A DNA stretch of 64,000 bases from Rhizoclosmatium globosum (GCA_002104985.1 MCGO01000137.1:37017-101016), one strand, 5' to 3'; positions 56,201 through 64,000 are shown, counted from the first letter of the stretch. Numbers and translations are program-made. The notes: generated by a model not told the origin, from the sequence alone.

Positions 56201-58881
56201 TTCTTCCTTCCTACTGATTGTAAGATCGGGTCGAGGAAGTCCTTTTCTTTAAACAGTTTGTTCACTGAGGTAGGTTTCTGTTCAAGCACAGACTCGAAGA
56301 AATCCTCATCTAATGAAACGTAAAGTTCTATCCGTCCTTCCGTTTCGTAGTCGGCCTCGTCTGACTCCTTCTCTGAGTCTTCGTCGGAATCCTCTTTATT
56401 CGGTGGGTCGACAAAGTCGAGTTCGTCAACCAGTATAGGTTGGACCCTAACCTCTTCTTCTAAAGGCGTTTCGGGTGGTTTGTCCTCCATTAAACAGCTA
56501 AGAAACGCGATGTTATTCCCTGGATTATGCATTTTAGCCTGTAACGCCATTTCGATCATCATTGATTGATCGTTCACGTCTATACTTTTAGGTACATCTA
56601 ATACAGGTACGTCCCCACATTGGACGGTTGCTAAGCATATTCCTTCATCTAATTTTAATTCCTCCGATCCCACATAAGTCAGTTGCATTTTAACTGCTTT
56701 CGAGTTGACATCTTCAACCCGATATATCGTATTTGCTACAAGAATTCCTCTGCTAGCCATATCAGGGAAACCTTGAAGTAAGCAATTTTCTTGGTTGTTG
56801 GGTAGCTTTCTATCCAACTCTACTAAAACTATTCTTCCTTCCATTGGTTTCAGGAGTATATTTTCTTTAAGAACCATCGTCGGTTTCTCTTCTGGAACAT
56901 ACTCTTCATAATATTTTAATGGTACACTCAATCGTTCTTTATTGTGTACTAGTTCACCATTTTTCGTGTAGAACGAACGTGCTTTCATTCTGGGACCATA
57001 GAATAGCCTATCGATTGAAAAGCACAAGTCCATTTCAAATAGTTTAATGGCTGGTGTTCCCAGTATTATTGGTCTTGGCAATCCTGGAACCAGCGAAAAC
57101 TTCACTTGTCTTTTGTATCCGTTTCTTTCGCCAATGCAAACGTCGGCGTAAAAATAACCTATCATGGTCATTGATCCCGCTATCCCCTTCGTTGTTCTCA
57201 ACGAATCATACTTGAATAGTCGAGGCCGTACACGAAATGACTTGTAAAATTCCAAAGAAGCCGAATTATGGTTCGCTCCGGTATCTACAAGTGCATCTGA
57301 AAAGTGAATCATCTCCACGAACAGACTTATAGTCGTGATTCGAAAAACTCCATCCAACATGGAATAGGTCGCAAGTTCCACGTTTATATCTTTGTAATTG
57401 GTTCCTGGGACATCGGATACTCTCGCCGTAGCTATTGATCCATCTTCAAAGACAGCGGTGAGTTTTTCTTCGAACTCAACGTTCTTTCGAGTTTTACAGA
57501 ACGTTTTTACCTTAGGTGCAAGTTCATTCTTCTTCTCACGTCCTTTCTTATTCAGAAAGATGGGGTTTTTAAGGATATTCCTTGAGGGTATAACCTCTCG
57601 GTGATTTGTACCAACTTTGGATTCTAACTCACTTATAGGTACAGCATTCCATTCGTACCTATGAATCGGCGAAATCTGGGCGTCGAATGCTTTTGAAAGA
57701 GGGTCAATCGACTCCTTCGACGGTATTTCCAATTCCATTCTTTCTTCATTCGACTCCGTTCCTTCTTGAGTCGATTTTCCAGTATGCATTCTCACATCAC
57801 TACTAATTAAGATTTTATTTTCAAAAGCTAACTCTCCATTATTAGAGGTTTCAACAGTAAGTTCAGAATCATTATTACACGTAAATTCAATAGGCACTTC
57901 GAATTGAGAAACATTATTAATTAAGTTTAAAGGTTTGTCGTTGTTGTTTGTTGTTTCTGTCAAAATGTTAATTTCATTCACAGTCTCCTCCTGTTCTGAC
58001 TCACATCTGTCGCCGGCTCGTTCAGCTTTCACCGCACGGATAGCTTTCTCTACTACGTCAGCATACGGACAGTCAGCGGCTCGATGGCCTTCCTCCTTAC
58101 AAGTGAAACACTTCTGTGGCATAGGGCGATTCGAGACTCTCCAATTCTGACGTTGATCCGTACTCATATTGAAGGTGTTTGCAATCAATTCGAACTTCTC
58201 GTCCCAGTTTTGAGGGTTCGTTTCCTGGTTCACCTGCATCAAAGCCGTGTGTAAAACCTTTTCCATGTTCGTATTAGGTCCGATTCCTTGACCATAGCGG
58301 CGTCCTTCCGACGGCGCACGGTCACGATCTCTTTCACGATCATTCCGGTGACGACTCTGTTCTCGTTTACGCTCTTCCAGGAGCACCTGAGTCAACTTTC
58401 CAATATCAGCTGATGTCTGCGCTTGTTGAAGTGCCACGTGTTGTACTGCGGTTTCCAAAGACGAAAGTCTGCTATCTTCGCGACTAGACTTCTTGTTACG
58501 TATTTCACCGTTAAAACCTTTCTTGTACAAGAATTGAGCAACCATGTCCATAGTTACACGTGAATCAGTGTACTTGACTTTCGAACCAGCCACTACAAAG
58601 TCGTGGTCATGTAGACGTTGAATTATACCGTCTTGCGTCGATTCTGGAATTTTAGCAATGAATGTATCCTTCAACGTTTGTGCGCTAACTGCTTTGTCAC
58701 CCAACAGATGATTCGCATTCTTACGCATTTCGCTTTCCTTCAGCGCATTGTTCGAACTCCATTCCCCATTAATCAAGGCTTGAGCTGCTTTAAATTGGAC
58801 AATCGACGAGGTAACCAAAGTCTCCCATGCCCAATTAAAGTTATTAAACGTAGGGTCTCGACGCAAAAGATGCCTTGAACG
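50278..58881 (-). CDS. Pol polyprotein: knuckle-PR-RT-RH-ExoIII/APE-IN
   Basis: Uninterrupted frame of about 2,865 codons. Residues counted from the first codon at 58866: zinc knuckle CFTCKEEGHRAADC (253-266); aspartic protease LVDTGANHNS (526-535); reverse transcriptase about 1060-1260 with ALVYVDDIIIYS; RNase H about 1350-1475 (ECDASG, TDREGLAV, ETDHSAL). Then an ExoIII/APE1-type endonuclease about 1598-1880 with NVSTWNINGLR, CLQETRMG, NTYVPSG, GDMNIAP, WRIDHVLID and SGSDHLRVEL. Integrase about 2010-2260 has HHCC (GHFGHAK, CETC) and DDE (LDFMD, HTDGG, GPAER; 35 residues between last D and E). An acidic extra block about 2290-2480 and the integrase C-terminal FEIGDRAWL domain follow. A chromodomain-like ending (GTGFFYVVKLKG) is possible. 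No ATG opens the frame, so it is probably reached from gag by frameshift or splicing. Confidence 0.93.
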   Translation of the reverse strand, partial: RSRHLLRRDPTFNNFNWAWETLVTSSIVQFKAAQALINGEWSSNNALKESEMRKNANHLLGDKAVSAQTLKDTFIAKIPESTQDGIIQRLHDHDFVVAGSKVKYTDSRVTMDMVAQFLYKKGFNGEIRNKKSSREDSRLSSLETAVQHVALQQAQTSADIGKLTQVLLEERKREQSRHRNDRERDRDRAPSEGRRYGQGIGPNTNMEKVLHTALMQVNQETNPQNWDEKFELIANTFNMSTDQRQNWRVSNRPMPQKCFTCKEEGHRAADCPYADVVEKAIRAVKAERAGDRCESEQEETVNEINILTETTNNNDKPLNLINNVSQFEVPIEFTCNNDSELTVETSNNGELAFENKILISSDVRMHTGKSTQEGTESNEERMELEIPSKESIDPLSKAFDAQISPIHRYEWNAVPISELESKVGTNHREVIPSRNILKNPIFLNKKGREKKNELAPKVKTFCKTRKNVEFEEKLTAVFEDGSIATARVSDVPGTNYKDINVELATYSMLDGVFRITTISLFVEMIHFSDALVDTGANHNSASLEFYKSFRVRPRLFKYDSLRTTKGIAGSMTMIGYFYADVCIGERNGYKRQVKFSLVPGLPRPIILGTPAIKLFEMDLCFSIDRLFYGPRMKARSFYTKNGELVHNKERLSVPLKYYEEYVPEEKPTMVLKENILLKPMEGRIVLVELDRKLPNNQENCLLQGFPDMASRGILVANTIYRVEDVNSKAVKMQLTYVGSEELKLDEGICLATVQCGDVPVLDVPKSIDVNDQSMMIEMALQAKMHNPGNNIAFLSCLMEDKPPETPLEEEVRVQPILVDELDFVDPPNKEDSDEDSEKESDEADYETEGRIELYVSLDEDFFESVLEQKPTSVNKLFKEKDFLDPILQSVGRKKPRTHKEFRAVMLHIEDIVDELSKKIDKKYELEDETSRRKRRIRERRAEWIDSIRDPRFIKDLKTLDPYTYTKIVESELDPDPIMNSTPGHDITKEDKRDYMPEEYKSNEEIFNKIDLSHMDSDFYGPDTKRRLLDLIGKYIDVFKSDVVTGTKRVPAHKIELKPGARIPHSHPYPEGAGRTQILREHIEKMLKDEVIEPSTSQYAAPVVLAKKADGNWRFCADFRKLNQITIPDRYPLPRIDETFDMVSGKHYFSSVDLMSGFWQIPMDEESKEKTAFISSQGLYHFKVLPFGLTNSPPTFQRMMDAVLAGYKFVFALVYVDDIIIYSKTEEEHFEHLEKVLERMYLYNLKIKPSKCALFHQELPFLGHVISKDGLRRDPDKISKLRNWPVPTGIRQLQSFLGFGNYFRRFIKDFASIAAPLYSLLKGDKSWVWTEACEAAFKKLIAALCDDKILYLPGDNEEYIIECDASGTALGGALYAKGPKGTRADRKPVAFISRTLNEVEQKYSNTDREGLAVVWACGCFDKYIFDRPVTIETDHSALVQLVKSGALTGRFARWAYALSDYDLSIIHVPGKNQVVPDTLSRVDFTGVKHAIKKEADGQETGDSGRENENTPLKTLYQTYMYNKYATTDKQREFAKSEHRRLFLETYTSNQVAEAAEPESTNDLMTDLGTRLMNKSKTDKRLKSLRDVQKVPRQKPETMPISKSINVSTWNINGLRSLLKKYDEEHDLKLLPLTERVEHFLNSQRCSIVCLQETRMGTNNKSKKLFAALKELPNWNCSLNDSETGYAGVAILWRKELYGKVEAKTIEGMETSKGGETLVYDGDKGRVLTLILGDVAIVNTYVPSGMRHSERQEYKLKFLDDLKTHCDNLREDHLVILLGDMNIAPTMNDVSPIVLEDKLVNRFPSTISKEEQEWFKRMTENYHDGFRVKHPDDLGATWLLKAKNKTEYPFWRIDHVLIDKRIEEEGFDVRIDADMSGSDHLRVELHTSLKGFPKIGEEMLVDTTEWLNGKTTSDFSTFAMESIKLCEEELEINLGVMSFTQGESLKTWREKQLEDPYLGPIIRFKEKFEIPDDLDAETMATRSKRMVLDLNGLLFFVSDLNTNVVRRASGRIALCVPDSLKRTILERHHDDIYAGHFGHAKVLPVLLDRFWWPDIVKDLRNHVESCETCNKSKDFHTKTGYLHPIPLGEFAMERTFLDFMDTGKENPNGNRYIMVWVDSFTKWAEAIPIPDLTGETVCKALVTQIFCRYGIPVFLHTDGGPPLDSTLVHQLSRWLGFEKTFTAPYWPRANGPAERMIKTLSQEIRAYIDKFKFNDWEEILPFVMFAYRTHPHGTTNETPYFAWHGRDARLPTDMFVGISPRDVNPDDAVYEEEAAAVERIEAETNIHIEGNAESNRKREGLPRISVAQFVSVEQFKDKCCKHLYGYTKDDQPLWMMLRDILERHDLDVLCLVYDPKMKSKVSPFPNCIYLRDGSRADLRDAVYRLSPGKENGFDERMGKVPVSRLVAVYSRTNSLEIGPSPEDLEYNDGRPVVTLGREQGVGVVKCTYRSYEKEEYLDKTVSLVDPRRRDLHLFGAEPLWDKAGKFWIINPPEYSVGVKSTETFVFEESRGNIFEVFVDEEADEEVELEEAVDRPVVDTRKLKDEERRKLFMKYILKGLHAAQSVIKEKVAKAKEALREKSLENDRAPHTFEIGDRAWLAVPLESEMQRLKAPKKFIFRWVGPVRIMDQSKGDSGTLFRVVETFPGGEVVQREAHVSRLRPYVHRRPIESAERAVRQVSKEEELKAEIAAWKKQGRILTRRPLYSHEPLFATHPSLRRKMEEYDHTEDTDPLHKILAITHVGREGTGFFYVVKLKGVRELQMHTDDTLPEETLKIFWGYQKQIKSRAYTVYRKWIDDRYKGVDDLPRDIVPDDEFLLGPVTVGTYITKAAAELKRTEKRRKQVEGQGGGQNQRPRRSSRLGGEQTQEEE

Positions 58882-61307
58882 TCATGATATCGCTATCAGT
58901 AGAGTCCATGGGCAACGTTTGAACAAAGTTCTTGATGAACTCATCATCGGTCTTGTACCTCTTGTCTTGACCCACATAATCAGCTTTCAAGGCGTCGACG
59001 GCTCTCTTCCATGTTTCACGAGTATCCTTGTTCAAAGGTTCATTATGGAAGGACCTGACTCTTGTATCGAAGTTATTGTTTCCATACAATACACCCGTCA
59101 GTTTATCGGCAAAATCAGTGAAACCTGTCATGGTATTCCGAACCAATGTCAGAAACAGCATTATTGAGGCTCTTAACTTGTAAGCCAATTCCGGAAACTT
59201 CTTGGTTTACTGACTCCGTCGCTGTAGCTAGACGTTCACTGTGTCTTGCAATCAAGTTTGCATGACCCTCAGCTTTTCTGTTCGAATGAACCAACTCATC
59301 CAACATAGTTCTCGGACCTTCTTGTTCTGGTTCCTCTTCCTGGTCTTGAGGTTCATCCGGGATAATTTCTACCGGCGTCAATGCATTATTGGGATATGTT
59401 TTTCCCAACTCATTCATCAGTTTGCGATAGTTATCATGGCTGTACGCTCTAACTCGAGTACCAGTCCTTGCTTCAAGGTGTTCTTTAACTTCCTTGAAGA
59501 TTTGGCGAAGGGTTACGTCACTGGTAACCTCAATGTTATCTGGGATCCGGAGGGTACCGAAGTCTCAGTCCAAGAGTAAGATACTCCGTTAATACTGAAT
59601 TGAATCATGATTCTAGGTGTTGTATTGTTAAACCAAATCCATAAGACACCAACGATCAAGGGTGTCCATAACAGGGACATCATAACACTCACGGGAACAA
59701 GATAGGTTGAGGACCAGCCATCAATACTCGAAATACCGGTCGTCGGTTTAATTATAGAAGCAACTATCAAGTTGAAGAGGAGCCGATTCTTGGATCTTTT
59801 TGAAATACAACCTCTCCTCCCACCGCTTCTTAAAACTTCATCTCGGGTCATTTTCAAGCAATTATTATTCAAATAAACTCGATTAAACTCATTAAATGAT
59901 GTAGATTCAACAACACACTTCAAAGAATAAAGGATTACTTCAGAAATAATGAAAGTAACAAATTCAGTTACGCTTGTAGGATCAGCTTCGCTAGTTCCTT
60001 TCGCGAGAATATCTTCCTCCAGAGGATGAGTAATTTGGACGTCCGCGGTTTTGAGGGACGTGGATCCCATTCACCTGTTCGAGAATGAATCCTTGATCAC
60101 CTCTTCCTTCAACCTCACCTCTGTGGTCGTCATATTCGCGCTGTCCATAGCGATTACCTCTCATACGGTTATTACGGTTATTTTTCTTTTGAGCTCGATT
60201 GGCTTTTCCGAATCCTTTTGCTGGGCCAGATAACCTCCGATCTGCGCTCCAGTCAATGCCGGCAATTCCGATATTGTCTTTTCGTAAGTGGCGTAGATGC
60301 GGTAATCCCCGATTGGAGATTAATTCCGGCCACAACTTTCTGAAGGTTCGAGAGCTCTTCTTCTCTCGCCTTTTTCAAGAAGAACGTCTTTCCTACAGAA
60401 AGAAGGACTTAGAATAATCATATAGTCCCCTCCAAGTCGAAACTTGGGTACGCAGATATAAAAATCTGGAAATTCCTACAACAACGCTCCACAACTCACC
60501 CAAAATAAAGTCAACTTACTTTCATCCCATCCGTGGTTCCCGATTGTCCTTTCCTTGGGCACGGATCCAACTGGCTTGGTTCGCATAATCCAATTCTTCT
60601 TGAAGAGTATTGACGTTACGCCACGCGTTAGTCAGCTGTTCATTGAGAGAATCGATTTGTTCTTTAAGTCTGAAAACTGTTCCTCGTTGTTTACCATAGC
60701 ATCGGCTCCTTCGGGAGGAGTCGACCCTGTAGTCACGGTTAGTTTGGCCTCGGCTTCCTTCAAGCGCACTGAAAAGTATCGCATTGCTTTTTGTGATGGT
60801 CGCGACGACCAGTCAAATGCTTGCAACGGTGTTCCAATTCAACAACCTTATTCTTGGCAGCTGTGTACTTGGTAACCGTCTTGTCAAGTTGCTCCATAAT
60901 CAAATCGCGATCTTTCTTGACAGTTTCAAGCTCAGTCGCAGTCTCAATCGCTTGGTCTTGAACCGCAATCAAATTGTTTTGGACAGCGGTAAGCTTGGCA
61001 CGCAAGTAGGTTTCGGGAGTCGTTGCCAACGGTTCTCCCATGTGAAGTTTCTTGACAGCCGTTTCCAAGAGTTGTCTTGGTCAACGTCAATTACCATGGT
61101 TGCACTTGGCAAGGGAGAGAGTTCATCCACAATCTCGTCCTCGGCCGTAGATGCCAAAGTGGACGCGCTTCCTTGAGTTTCAACAAGTTCTAATCACAGT
61201 TATTCAGTGTACCTTCGCAACAGTATACAAACTATTGGTCTTGAGATCACACTGTCCTCAATGTCGTCAAAGTCGTAATCAATAAGCTCTTCTTCCGTTT
61301 GGCTCAT
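58844..61307 (-). CDS. Gag-like region in overlapping frames, with a spliced 5' intron
   Basis: Coding-like stretches follow one another in changing frames. Start MSQTEEELIDYDFDDIED at 61307, then a 63-nt GT..AG intron (61252-61190) that joins in frame to a segment rich in Glu and Ser. A coiled-coil stretch (AVQNNLIAVQDQAIETATEL) lies about 61068-60760, an Arg/Gly/Asn-rich basic stretch about 60335-59991 (NRNNRMRGNRYGQREYDDHR), and a frame with one hydrophobic helix (SVMMSLLWTPLIVGVLWIWF) at 60070-59513. Next come DVTLRQIFKEVKEHLEARTG on to 59115, and a last frame to 58844 with ETWKRAVDALKADYVG. Junctions near 61070, 59560, 59125 and 58860 are one-base shifts with no intron signals. They could be programmed frameshifts, mutations or sequence errors. 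Confidence 0.6.
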
Positions 61308-61512
61308 GTTTTTAGGGTGTTTTTTGTTTTGCACTGAACAAAAAGAAAGAAAGTCTTTTAAAGTTTCTAAATCAGGAACGTGATTCTGAGAACGTGCCCT
61401 TTAGGTTGATTGTGATTGGTTGGTTTGCAAAAAACATGTCAGTGTTCTTTTATTAGCTTCACATCTCACGTCAAACAACACGTGTATACTCGTCATTACG
61501 GTTCTGGACTTC

Positions 61513-61944
61513 TTAATCGTCCTCATTATCCGAAACTAGGTCTGGCATTGATGTATCATCAGAGATGTCAACAAGTTCTGGTAAATCGTCCAACGTTGCC
61601 AAATCTGGTGTTGATAGTTCACAGTACAATGCTAAAGCATTCTGTAGAAACTCGCTTGGCGAAGTAGGAAATCCATATCTTGTACTCTGTACTTGATACA
61701 GGATCAAATCGTCTTGAATCCGAGTTCCACGAAAGTATTGTAGTGTTCCCAACAGCTCCTGTTGTTCCGGTGTGAGGGACTCATCGACGACTCCGGTTTG
61801 TTTGTCACAATCCCTCGGACAAGCTACTGCTTTCTCGGCCTCTGTCAAGGATGACAAGGTCAACGTCTTCGTCATTCGCTGAGTTTCCAGAATGTATCCG
61901 CGAATCCAAATTCGGAAATCGATTTTCACATCACTTATGGCCAC
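61513..61944 (-). CDS. First frame of the retrotransposon, function unknown
   Basis: A 143-aa frame, the most 5' coding candidate after the leader. It is acidic, with CPRDCDKQTG (two Cys) in the middle and ending DDTSMPDLVSDNEDD. It has no similarity that I recognise to gag, env or known accessory proteins. It may be a separate small protein or the first exon of gag, since the next start (61307) follows by about 200 bases and both have acidic ends. Confidence 0.4.
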   Translation of the reverse strand: MAISDVKIDFRIWIRGYILETQRMTKTLTLSSLTEAEKAVACPRDCDKQTGVVDESLTPEQQELLGTLQYFRGTRIQDDLILYQVQSTRYGFPTSPSEFLQNALALYCELSTPDLATLDDLPELVDISDDTSMPDLVSDNEDD

Positions 61945-62214
61945 GCAGTCATCTAAGTGATATCATGTTTTGTTATTTGTTCATGCCGTTGAACCCAAAA
62001 ATCCATTCCAACTAAATAAGTCCAACTTTAAACAAAGTACATCCTTTTACTTCGATTTTAAATTGTTTATTTATACATAGCTTCTCCAATAAACTAGTTC
62101 AGCTCTCACTAAGAGAGGCCTCATGTTTTAAACTACATGGAGTCTCATGTCTAATACATGGTACTACACACATTCCCGTGTGGTCAATCTCACTCACAAC
62201 TCTAGGTTGTCGCT

Positions 62215-62234
62215 TTTACGTTGGGCCCCCATTC
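62215..62234 (-). promoter_or_regulatory. Candidate primer-binding site
   Basis: On minus, immediately after the 5' LTR, the sequence reads GAATGGGGGCCCAACGTAAA. The TGG near its start is common in tRNA-primed elements, but I cannot match the rest to a particular tRNA 3' end. Self-priming, as in Tf1-type elements, is an alternative. Confidence 0.35.
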
Positions 62235-63270
62235 TGTAACAAGTAAGGGTTGCTTCCCCTTTCCAGGTTTCAATCCTCGCTACCATCCTACAACACTCGC
62301 TCCTAGGTCTACGCTTACTTGCCAAAAAGCACGGTACGAATCAGTACCCTGGTCCCTCCTCCGTGGCTCCAATGATTCCAGGTACTGTCTGAAAGACCCA
62401 AGGTCTTCGCTCGCTAAGACACTAATCCCAGGCTGACGTAAATAAAGAACAATAAAAGAAATAACACATCGCTACGCTCTACCACTCCCTCCTAATGTTC
62501 CAGTAGTCCGTTACCGTTACATCATCCACTCCGCTCATCCGCTTGTTACTCCCGAGGCAAGATCCGTTACCCCGAGAGACCCGACTTCGCTAACATTCCT
62601 GAACGCCTCGGTGCGCCACCATAGCCCTTATGTCCATAGTGTGGAGTCTACGCTGATAGTTCCAGTCGCCGCTGGCTTTCCACCGCTTCCTCTGTGCAAC
62701 AGATCCATGGGTCAGCGTTCAAGCCTACAACCCATGGCAAGGCACGTGCTCCGTGGCCGGAGGAACCTGGGGTGCTCCACACACGCTAGCCCCAGCCCCC
62801 GCCATGCACACGTACCCCACACATCCAGCCTACTCGTTCAGTCCAGAGGTAGCCCACTCCTCTCTTCGATTCGTCCCCTGCTACCTCCTTTGGTTCGCTA
62901 ACCTGTAGTTCGCTAATCCGGCATCGGACTCCCTAACTCGGCCTTTCCCTTCGGTCGAGGTGACTTGTGTCTCGCTGATCCAGAGTACTCGCTCCGGCGC
63001 GTCTACCGTGAAACCGGCCTATGGTGGCGTCTCCCTAAGAGCGGCCACGCCCGTCTGTTACACGTCGACGCCGTCGCTCGCTCGAGGTCCGTCTCGCTCT
63101 GGGCGACCTTGATCGACTCGCTCGCCTTTCAATTCGCAACAACTTTTTATTCCAATAATAGACACTGTTCTAATCTAAAGTCCCCAACTAAAATTCCAAA
63201 AATAGATAAAGAAAACGTGTCGAGTCCAAGTCCGAACCAAACCCCAGAACGTGCGCCTGCACACGTTACA
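62235..63270 (-). repeat. 5' LTR of the retrotransposon
   Basis: 1,036 bp, TGTAAC to GTTACA, matching the copy at 49093 except for one C. On minus this is the upstream LTR, so it should carry the promoter. Confidence 0.95.
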
Positions 63271-64000
63271 CGCCAACCGCGCCTCGTCGCAGCCAACGGC
63301 CGCCCAGTCCGCCGCAACTCTCCTCGCAAAACAACAACAACAGCAACAGCAACAGTTCTCGCCGCAGCAGCAGTACAACGCCATGGTCGCTTCTGGCATC
63401 GTCCCTCTCTCCGCCGTGCCCCAGGCCTACTCCTCGCAGTCCGCACAACAGCAACAGCAACAAACAGCTCAGAACCAGCCTCAGATCATCGGCTCGCAAC
63501 AGGCCACCTCCTCGTCCTCCTCCTCAAAGAAATCATCCCTCAGTCACAATGTCGTTGGAATGCATTACAAGGTTGGAAAGAAGATTGGTGAAGGATCTTT
63601 TGGAATGGTATATGAAGGTACGTCCTCAATCTTCACTTGTCGGCAATGATTGGAAGTTCTAACGTTTTTGGGTTTTGTAGGAGTGAATGTGATCAATAAC
63701 CAACCTGTTGCCATCAAGTTTGAGCCAAGGAAAACGGATGTTCCTCAGTTGCGTGATGAGTACCGTACGTTCAAGATTCTTGCTGGATCAGGTACAATGG
63801 TCTTTGTTTTCAATGGCGCCCAATTTTTGTCGCAGCCACCACACCTTAATTGGATTCAGCTGACCTTTTTTGCACTTTTAACATTATAGTGGGTGTACCA
63901 AACGTTTACTACTATGGTGCTGAGGACTATACAATGTTCTTTGCTCGGATATGTTGGGACCTACCCTTGAAGATATGTTTGATCTTTGTAAACGGAAATT
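63271..64000 (+). CDS. Casein kinase 1-like gene, 5' end replaced by LTR, runs off window
   Basis: Exons 63271(?)..63617, 63681..63791 and 63890 onward join in phase. The first is a low-complexity N-terminus with poly-Gln and poly-Ser, followed by the CK1 N-lobe: YKVGKKIGEGSFGMVYEG (Gly loop), QPVAIKFEPRKTDVPQLRDE (ATP Lys), then VGVPNVYYYGAED. From about 63917 the frame must shift by one base to continue as MLGPTLEDMFDLCKRKF, the expected CK1 sequence. This copy therefore has a frameshift or the sequence has an error there. The frame is open into the LTR without a start codon of its own before it, so the true 5' end is missing. The catalytic loop lies beyond the window. Confidence 0.8.

Larger units (their letters stand above)
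49093..63270 (-). mobile_element. 14.2-kb Ty3/Gypsy-order LTR retrotransposon with AP-endonuclease domain
   Basis: LTRs at 49093-50129 and 62235-63270 bound 12.1 kb of internal sequence transcribed on minus. The internal order 5' to 3' (minus) is: leader, a 143-aa frame, gag-like region in several frames with a spliceosomal intron, then a 2.86-kaa pol frame. Pol has integrase after RNase H, the Ty3/Gypsy order. LTRs begin TGTAAC and end GTTACA. Near-identical LTRs imply a young copy. No target-site duplication is present: the bases before the left LTR (GGTCT) and after the right LTR (CGCCA) differ. The size is large for the class, owing to an endonuclease domain, an extra C-terminal block and the 3-kb region before pol. 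Confidence 0.93.

Noticed and set aside
59513..60070. An env gene in the retrotransposon
   Set aside because: There is a single hydrophobic helix, no signal peptide or cleavage site, and it lies before gag rather than after pol.

Overview
The window is a gene-dense eukaryotic segment and reads as a nuclear contig of a zoosporic (chytrid-like) fungus. Protein genes carry many short spliceosomal introns, mostly 46-70 nt with GT..AG ends. Fungal families are present: a Zn2Cys6 regulator, a GT32 glycosyltransferase, kexin-type proteases and an OSBP-type lipid-transfer protein. A DNAAF5/HEATR2-like axonemal dynein assembly factor points to a lineage that still builds motile flagella. The organism assignment is inference. 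The exon models below were built by hand from reading frames and splice-site phase.

Layout. 1-4.5 kb: a 5'-incomplete small gene, a tandem pair of rhodopsin-family 7TM receptors, and a multi-pass membrane protein. 4.56-5.93 kb: a non-autonomous DNA transposon with 16-bp terminal inverted repeats and a TTA target duplication. 5.98-8.05 kb: kexin-like protease A (minus). 8.3-10 kb: a CDK10-like kinase (minus). 11.4-14 kb: an 827-aa tyrosine-recombinase protein of Crypton type. 14.3-16.4 kb: tRNA-Arg(TCT), orphan 3' exons and a 172-bp tandem repeat. 16.8-21.8 kb: DNAAF5-like gene (minus) divergent from a GT32 gene (plus). 22-25.4 kb: an LtrA-family membrane protein convergent with a 7TM protein. 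26-28.5 kb: a disordered protein. 29-32.6 kb: a secreted LRR surface protein. 33.2-39.3 kb: OSBP-related protein, a UPF0652/DUF2009 protein with an N-terminal B-box, and a Zn2Cys6 factor, all on minus. 39.66 kb: tRNA-Ser(AGA). 40-46.8 kb: three more kexin paralogues (B, C, D). 47.2-48.6 kb: a mitochondrial carrier. 48.7-64 kb: a 14.2-kb LTR retrotransposon flanked by the 5' part of a MAP kinase gene on the left and a casein kinase 1 gene on the right.

The most unusual item is the retrotransposon on the minus strand, 49093-63270. Its 1,036/1,037-bp LTRs appear identical except for one base in a C run. Its 2.86-kaa pol frame is uninterrupted and reads zinc knuckle, aspartic protease, reverse transcriptase, RNase H, an ExoIII/APE1-type endonuclease with every catalytic residue I can place, integrase, an extra block of about 190 aa, and integrase C-terminus. 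An AP-endonuclease domain beside a DDE integrase in a Ty3/Gypsy-order polyprotein is not an arrangement I know of. The element has no target-site duplication and separates two unrelated truncated kinase genes, so it marks either an ectopic recombination breakpoint or an assembly join.

Other points of note are the Cre-like catalytic spacing of the tyrosine recombinase, apparent gene conversion between kexin genes A and D confined to the catalytic half, decay of kexin genes B and C by lost splice acceptors and frameshifts, and a decayed copy of an exon inside an intron of the GT32 gene.
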